The position numbers and the translations under genes are program-made. The notes beneath the pieces were generated by a model. It worked only from the letters and a program-made list of their open reading frames with translations. It was not told the origin of the DNA and did not search any database. From IMG/VR virus record IMGVR_UViG_3300021091_000242, positions 1-32,915 of that record: a stretch of 32,915 bases of DNA; one strand, given 5' to 3'. Shown here piece after piece: positions 31,268-32,915 of the stretch; within the stretch, counting starts at the first letter, position 1, and each line of letters begins with the position of its first letter. The DNA comes from a virus.

Positions 31268-32596
31268 ATGGCTAAGAATGTCTATTTCACAAATGGTACT
31301 TTGCCAGAACAAAGACTTTATGAAGATCTAATCATAGAGTCTTTGAGGATCTATGGTCATGACGTATATTATCTACCAAGAGAAATAGTTAAAAAAGATA
31401 GAATCTTCAGAGAAGATATACTTTCAAAATTTGATGAGAATTACCTCATTGAAATGTATCTTTCTAACTTCGAAGGATTTGAGGGAGATGGGACTCTTCT
31501 ATCTAAGTTTGGTGTAAGAATTTCTGATGAAGCAACTTTTATAATTTCAAAGAGAAGATGGCAAGATCTTGTATCATCCTCAAATAATCTTGTGTCTTCT
31601 AAAAGACCAAATGAAGGAGATGTAATTTATTTTCCTCTCACTCAACAATTTTTCCAAATCAAGTTTGTTGAACACGAAAAACCATTTAGACAACTTGATG
31701 CCATTCAAACATATCAACTCATTGCAGAGACCATGGAGTTCTCTGATGAGAGATTTGATACTGGTGTCAAAGAAATTGATGACGTTACTAGAGACTCTGG
31801 ATATTCAGTTGTATTCAAACTCATTGATGGTATTAAATTTGTATACCTAACGAACGCAGGAACTGGTTACGGAAGAAATACTATAGTTACAATTGGTGGT
31901 CCTGGTGCAGGAGCTAAAGCAACTGTTAGTGTTACAACTAATGGATCAATTAGTTCAATTAATCTAACTGAACCAGGAGCTGGTTATCTTACTGCTCCTA
32001 TTGTGTCATTCACTGGCACTGGTTCTAATGCGGCAGCAATTGCAACTATTGCAAATAGACAATCTTTTAAAACTGGAGAACTTGTATACGGGTCATCAAA
32101 ATCTGCAGTTGCTACAACATCAATAACTCTGGGATCAGTAACTGGTATTCAAGTTAGAAGACTTGGAGAAGGATATACAACTGTCCCGACTGTAACTATA
32201 TCTGCTCCAACTTCAGGTGTAAGAGCAACTGGAACTGCAGTTCTTACTGGTGGCAAGGTAACTTCTATAAATATTACGAATCCAGGTTCTGGTTATACTA
32301 CAGCACCAACTATTACAATACAAAGATCTCCATCTGAACCAAAAGGTGAAGTTACTAGATATGATGGTACTAACAAAGAACTAGAATTAATTAATATTGT
32401 GGGAACTTTCGTTGATAACGATACGTTAGTTGGCGCAAAAACTGGTGCTGAATGGACTGTCACCTCATTCAGTACTATACAAAAAGAAAATGATCCTGAT
32501 GCTGAAAACGAATGGTTTGAGCAACAAGGTGACAAAATCATTGATTGGAATGAAAAAAATCCATTCGGTGAATATGGAAATATGGGAGTATTCTGA
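31268..32596 (+). CDS. gp14: Neck protein gp14 with an inserted beta-repeat region
   Basis: Gp14 partners gp13 in the neck. The first 185 residues match the family (NVYFTNGTLPEQRLYEDLII, YGHDVYYLPRE, FDENYLIEMYLSNFEGFEGD, FGVRISDEATFIISKRRW, EGDVIYFPLTQQFFQIKFVE). The C-terminus, with IIDWNEKNPFGEYGN, is also typical. It is 442 residues, against about 256 in T4. The surplus is a region at about 187-357 made of GxGY-type repeats (NAGTGYGRN, EPGAGYLTAP, RLGEGYTTVP, NPGSGYTTAP) with Gly-rich turns. A 'KTGAEWTVTSF' module follows. Similar repeats occur in the gp7-like protein. The start is one base after the gp13 stop, and the stop overlaps the next gene. Confidence 0.93.
   Translation: MAKNVYFTNGTLPEQRLYEDLIIESLRIYGHDVYYLPREIVKKDRIFREDILSKFDENYLIEMYLSNFEGFEGDGTLLSKFGVRISDEATFIISKRRWQDLVSSSNNLVSSKRPNEGDVIYFPLTQQFFQIKFVEHEKPFRQLDAIQTYQLIAETMEFSDERFDTGVKEIDDVTRDSGYSVVFKLIDGIKFVYLTNAGTGYGRNTIVTIGGPGAGAKATVSVTTNGSISSINLTEPGAGYLTAPIVSFTGTGSNAAAIATIANRQSFKTGELVYGSSKSAVATTSITLGSVTGIQVRRLGEGYTTVPTVTISAPTSGVRATGTAVLTGGKVTSINITNPGSGYTTAPTITIQRSPSEPKGEVTRYDGTNKELELINIVGTFVDNDTLVGAKTGAEWTVTSFSTIQKENDPDAENEWFEQQGDKIIDWNEKNPFGEYGNMGVF
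31829..32340 (+). repeat. GxGY beta-repeat insertion inside gp14
   Basis: Coding repeat. Four copies of [NREP]xGxGY (residues about 197, 237, 300 and 342) are separated by strands and Gly-rich turns. The ends fall between the conserved N-terminal and C-terminal parts of gp14, so the region appears inserted into the family core. Confidence 0.75.
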
Positions 32597-32915
32597 TGTT
32601 AGGTAAACATTTCTATCACGAAATTATTCGTAAAACTATTGTTGGGTTTGGAACTCTATTCAATAATATTGAATTAAGAAGAGTTGACAACAATGGAAAC
32701 ATTGTTCAAACTATTAAAGTACCTCTTGCATATGGACCAAGAGAAAAATTTCTTGCAAGAATTGAAGCAGAACCGCAATTAGATGGAAAATCTGAGATTC
32801 AGATTCAATTGCCAAGAATTGCATTTGAAATGAAAGGAATTAATTATGATTCTACTAGAAAGTTAGCACCAATTAATATTTGCAAAACTCCAAAGTCTGG
32901 TGATACCAAAGAAGT
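32596..32915 (+). CDS. gp15: Tail completion/sheath stabiliser gp15, N-terminal part (cut by window end)
   Basis: About 106 codons are present before the window ends. The start MLGKHFYHEIIRKTIVGFGT, then LFNNIELRR, then IKVPLAYGPREKFLARIEAE, then LPRIAFEMKGINYDSTRKL follow the T4 gp15 pattern as I recall it (FGYFYNSSFRR, LFSNI, VPITYASKEHF, LPRI...FSY). Gp15 caps the tail and joins it to the neck. The ATG overlaps the gp14 stop by one base, and gp13-gp14-gp15 is the T4 order. Confidence 0.85.
   Translation, partial: MLGKHFYHEIIRKTIVGFGTLFNNIELRRVDNNGNIVQTIKVPLAYGPREKFLARIEAEPQLDGKSEIQIQLPRIAFEMKGINYDSTRKLAPINICKTPKSGDTKE

Overview
The window looks like the late virion-structure region of a T4-like marine cyanomyovirus (a Synechococcus or Prochlorococcus phage). 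The DNA is AT-rich, every convincing gene is on the + strand, genes are packed with gaps of tens of bases or 1-32 base overlaps, and recognisable T4 baseplate and neck proteins appear in T4 order. T4 comparisons are from memory of the families, not from a search. No host-derived metabolic gene, tRNA, CRISPR array, insertion sequence or integrase was seen.

Layout. (1) Bases 54-791: three small accessory genes, two unrecognised and one AbrB/MazE-like. (2) Bases 816-4357: a 1088-residue virion protein of unknown role, overlapping by one base a PAAR spike-tip gene. (3) Bases 4354-4580: a self-contained unit with a sigma70-like promoter, a 48-residue very basic protein with no acidic residues, and a strong intrinsic terminator with a GCAA loop. 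(4) Bases 4662-7392: a small unknown gene, then baseplate wedge genes gp25 and gp6. (5) Bases 7389-18665: a giant 3758-residue gp7-like protein, about one third of the window, built largely of beta repeats. (6) Bases 18698-26914: gp8, a 2134-residue DUF4815-type structural protein, and a small coiled-coil protein. (7) Bases 26956-30229: two small virion proteins and a 907-residue fibre-like protein with 54-residue tandem repeats. (8) Bases 30255-32915: a small coiled-coil protein and neck/tail-completion genes gp13, gp14 and the start of gp15, which runs off the window.

How they work together. The PAAR tip, gp25, gp6, gp7-like and gp8 proteins would form the baseplate spike and wedges. The DUF4815 protein, the 907-residue protein and their small neighbours lie where T4 has genes 9 to wac, so they probably form the outer baseplate or fibres. 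gp13, gp14 and gp15 join tail to head. Four T4-type late promoter octamers (NATAAATA, one of them exactly TATAAATA) sit 19-30 bases before gp8, the DUF4815 gene, the 108-residue gene and the gene before gp13.

The least ordinary features are the 48-residue gene with its own promoter and terminator; the gp7-like giant, in which the recognisable gp7 segment is N-terminal whereas in T4 it is C-terminal; several small beta modules reused across baseplate, fibre and neck proteins, including a large insertion in gp14; and fibre repeats that are nearly identical in protein but heavily diverged at synonymous sites.
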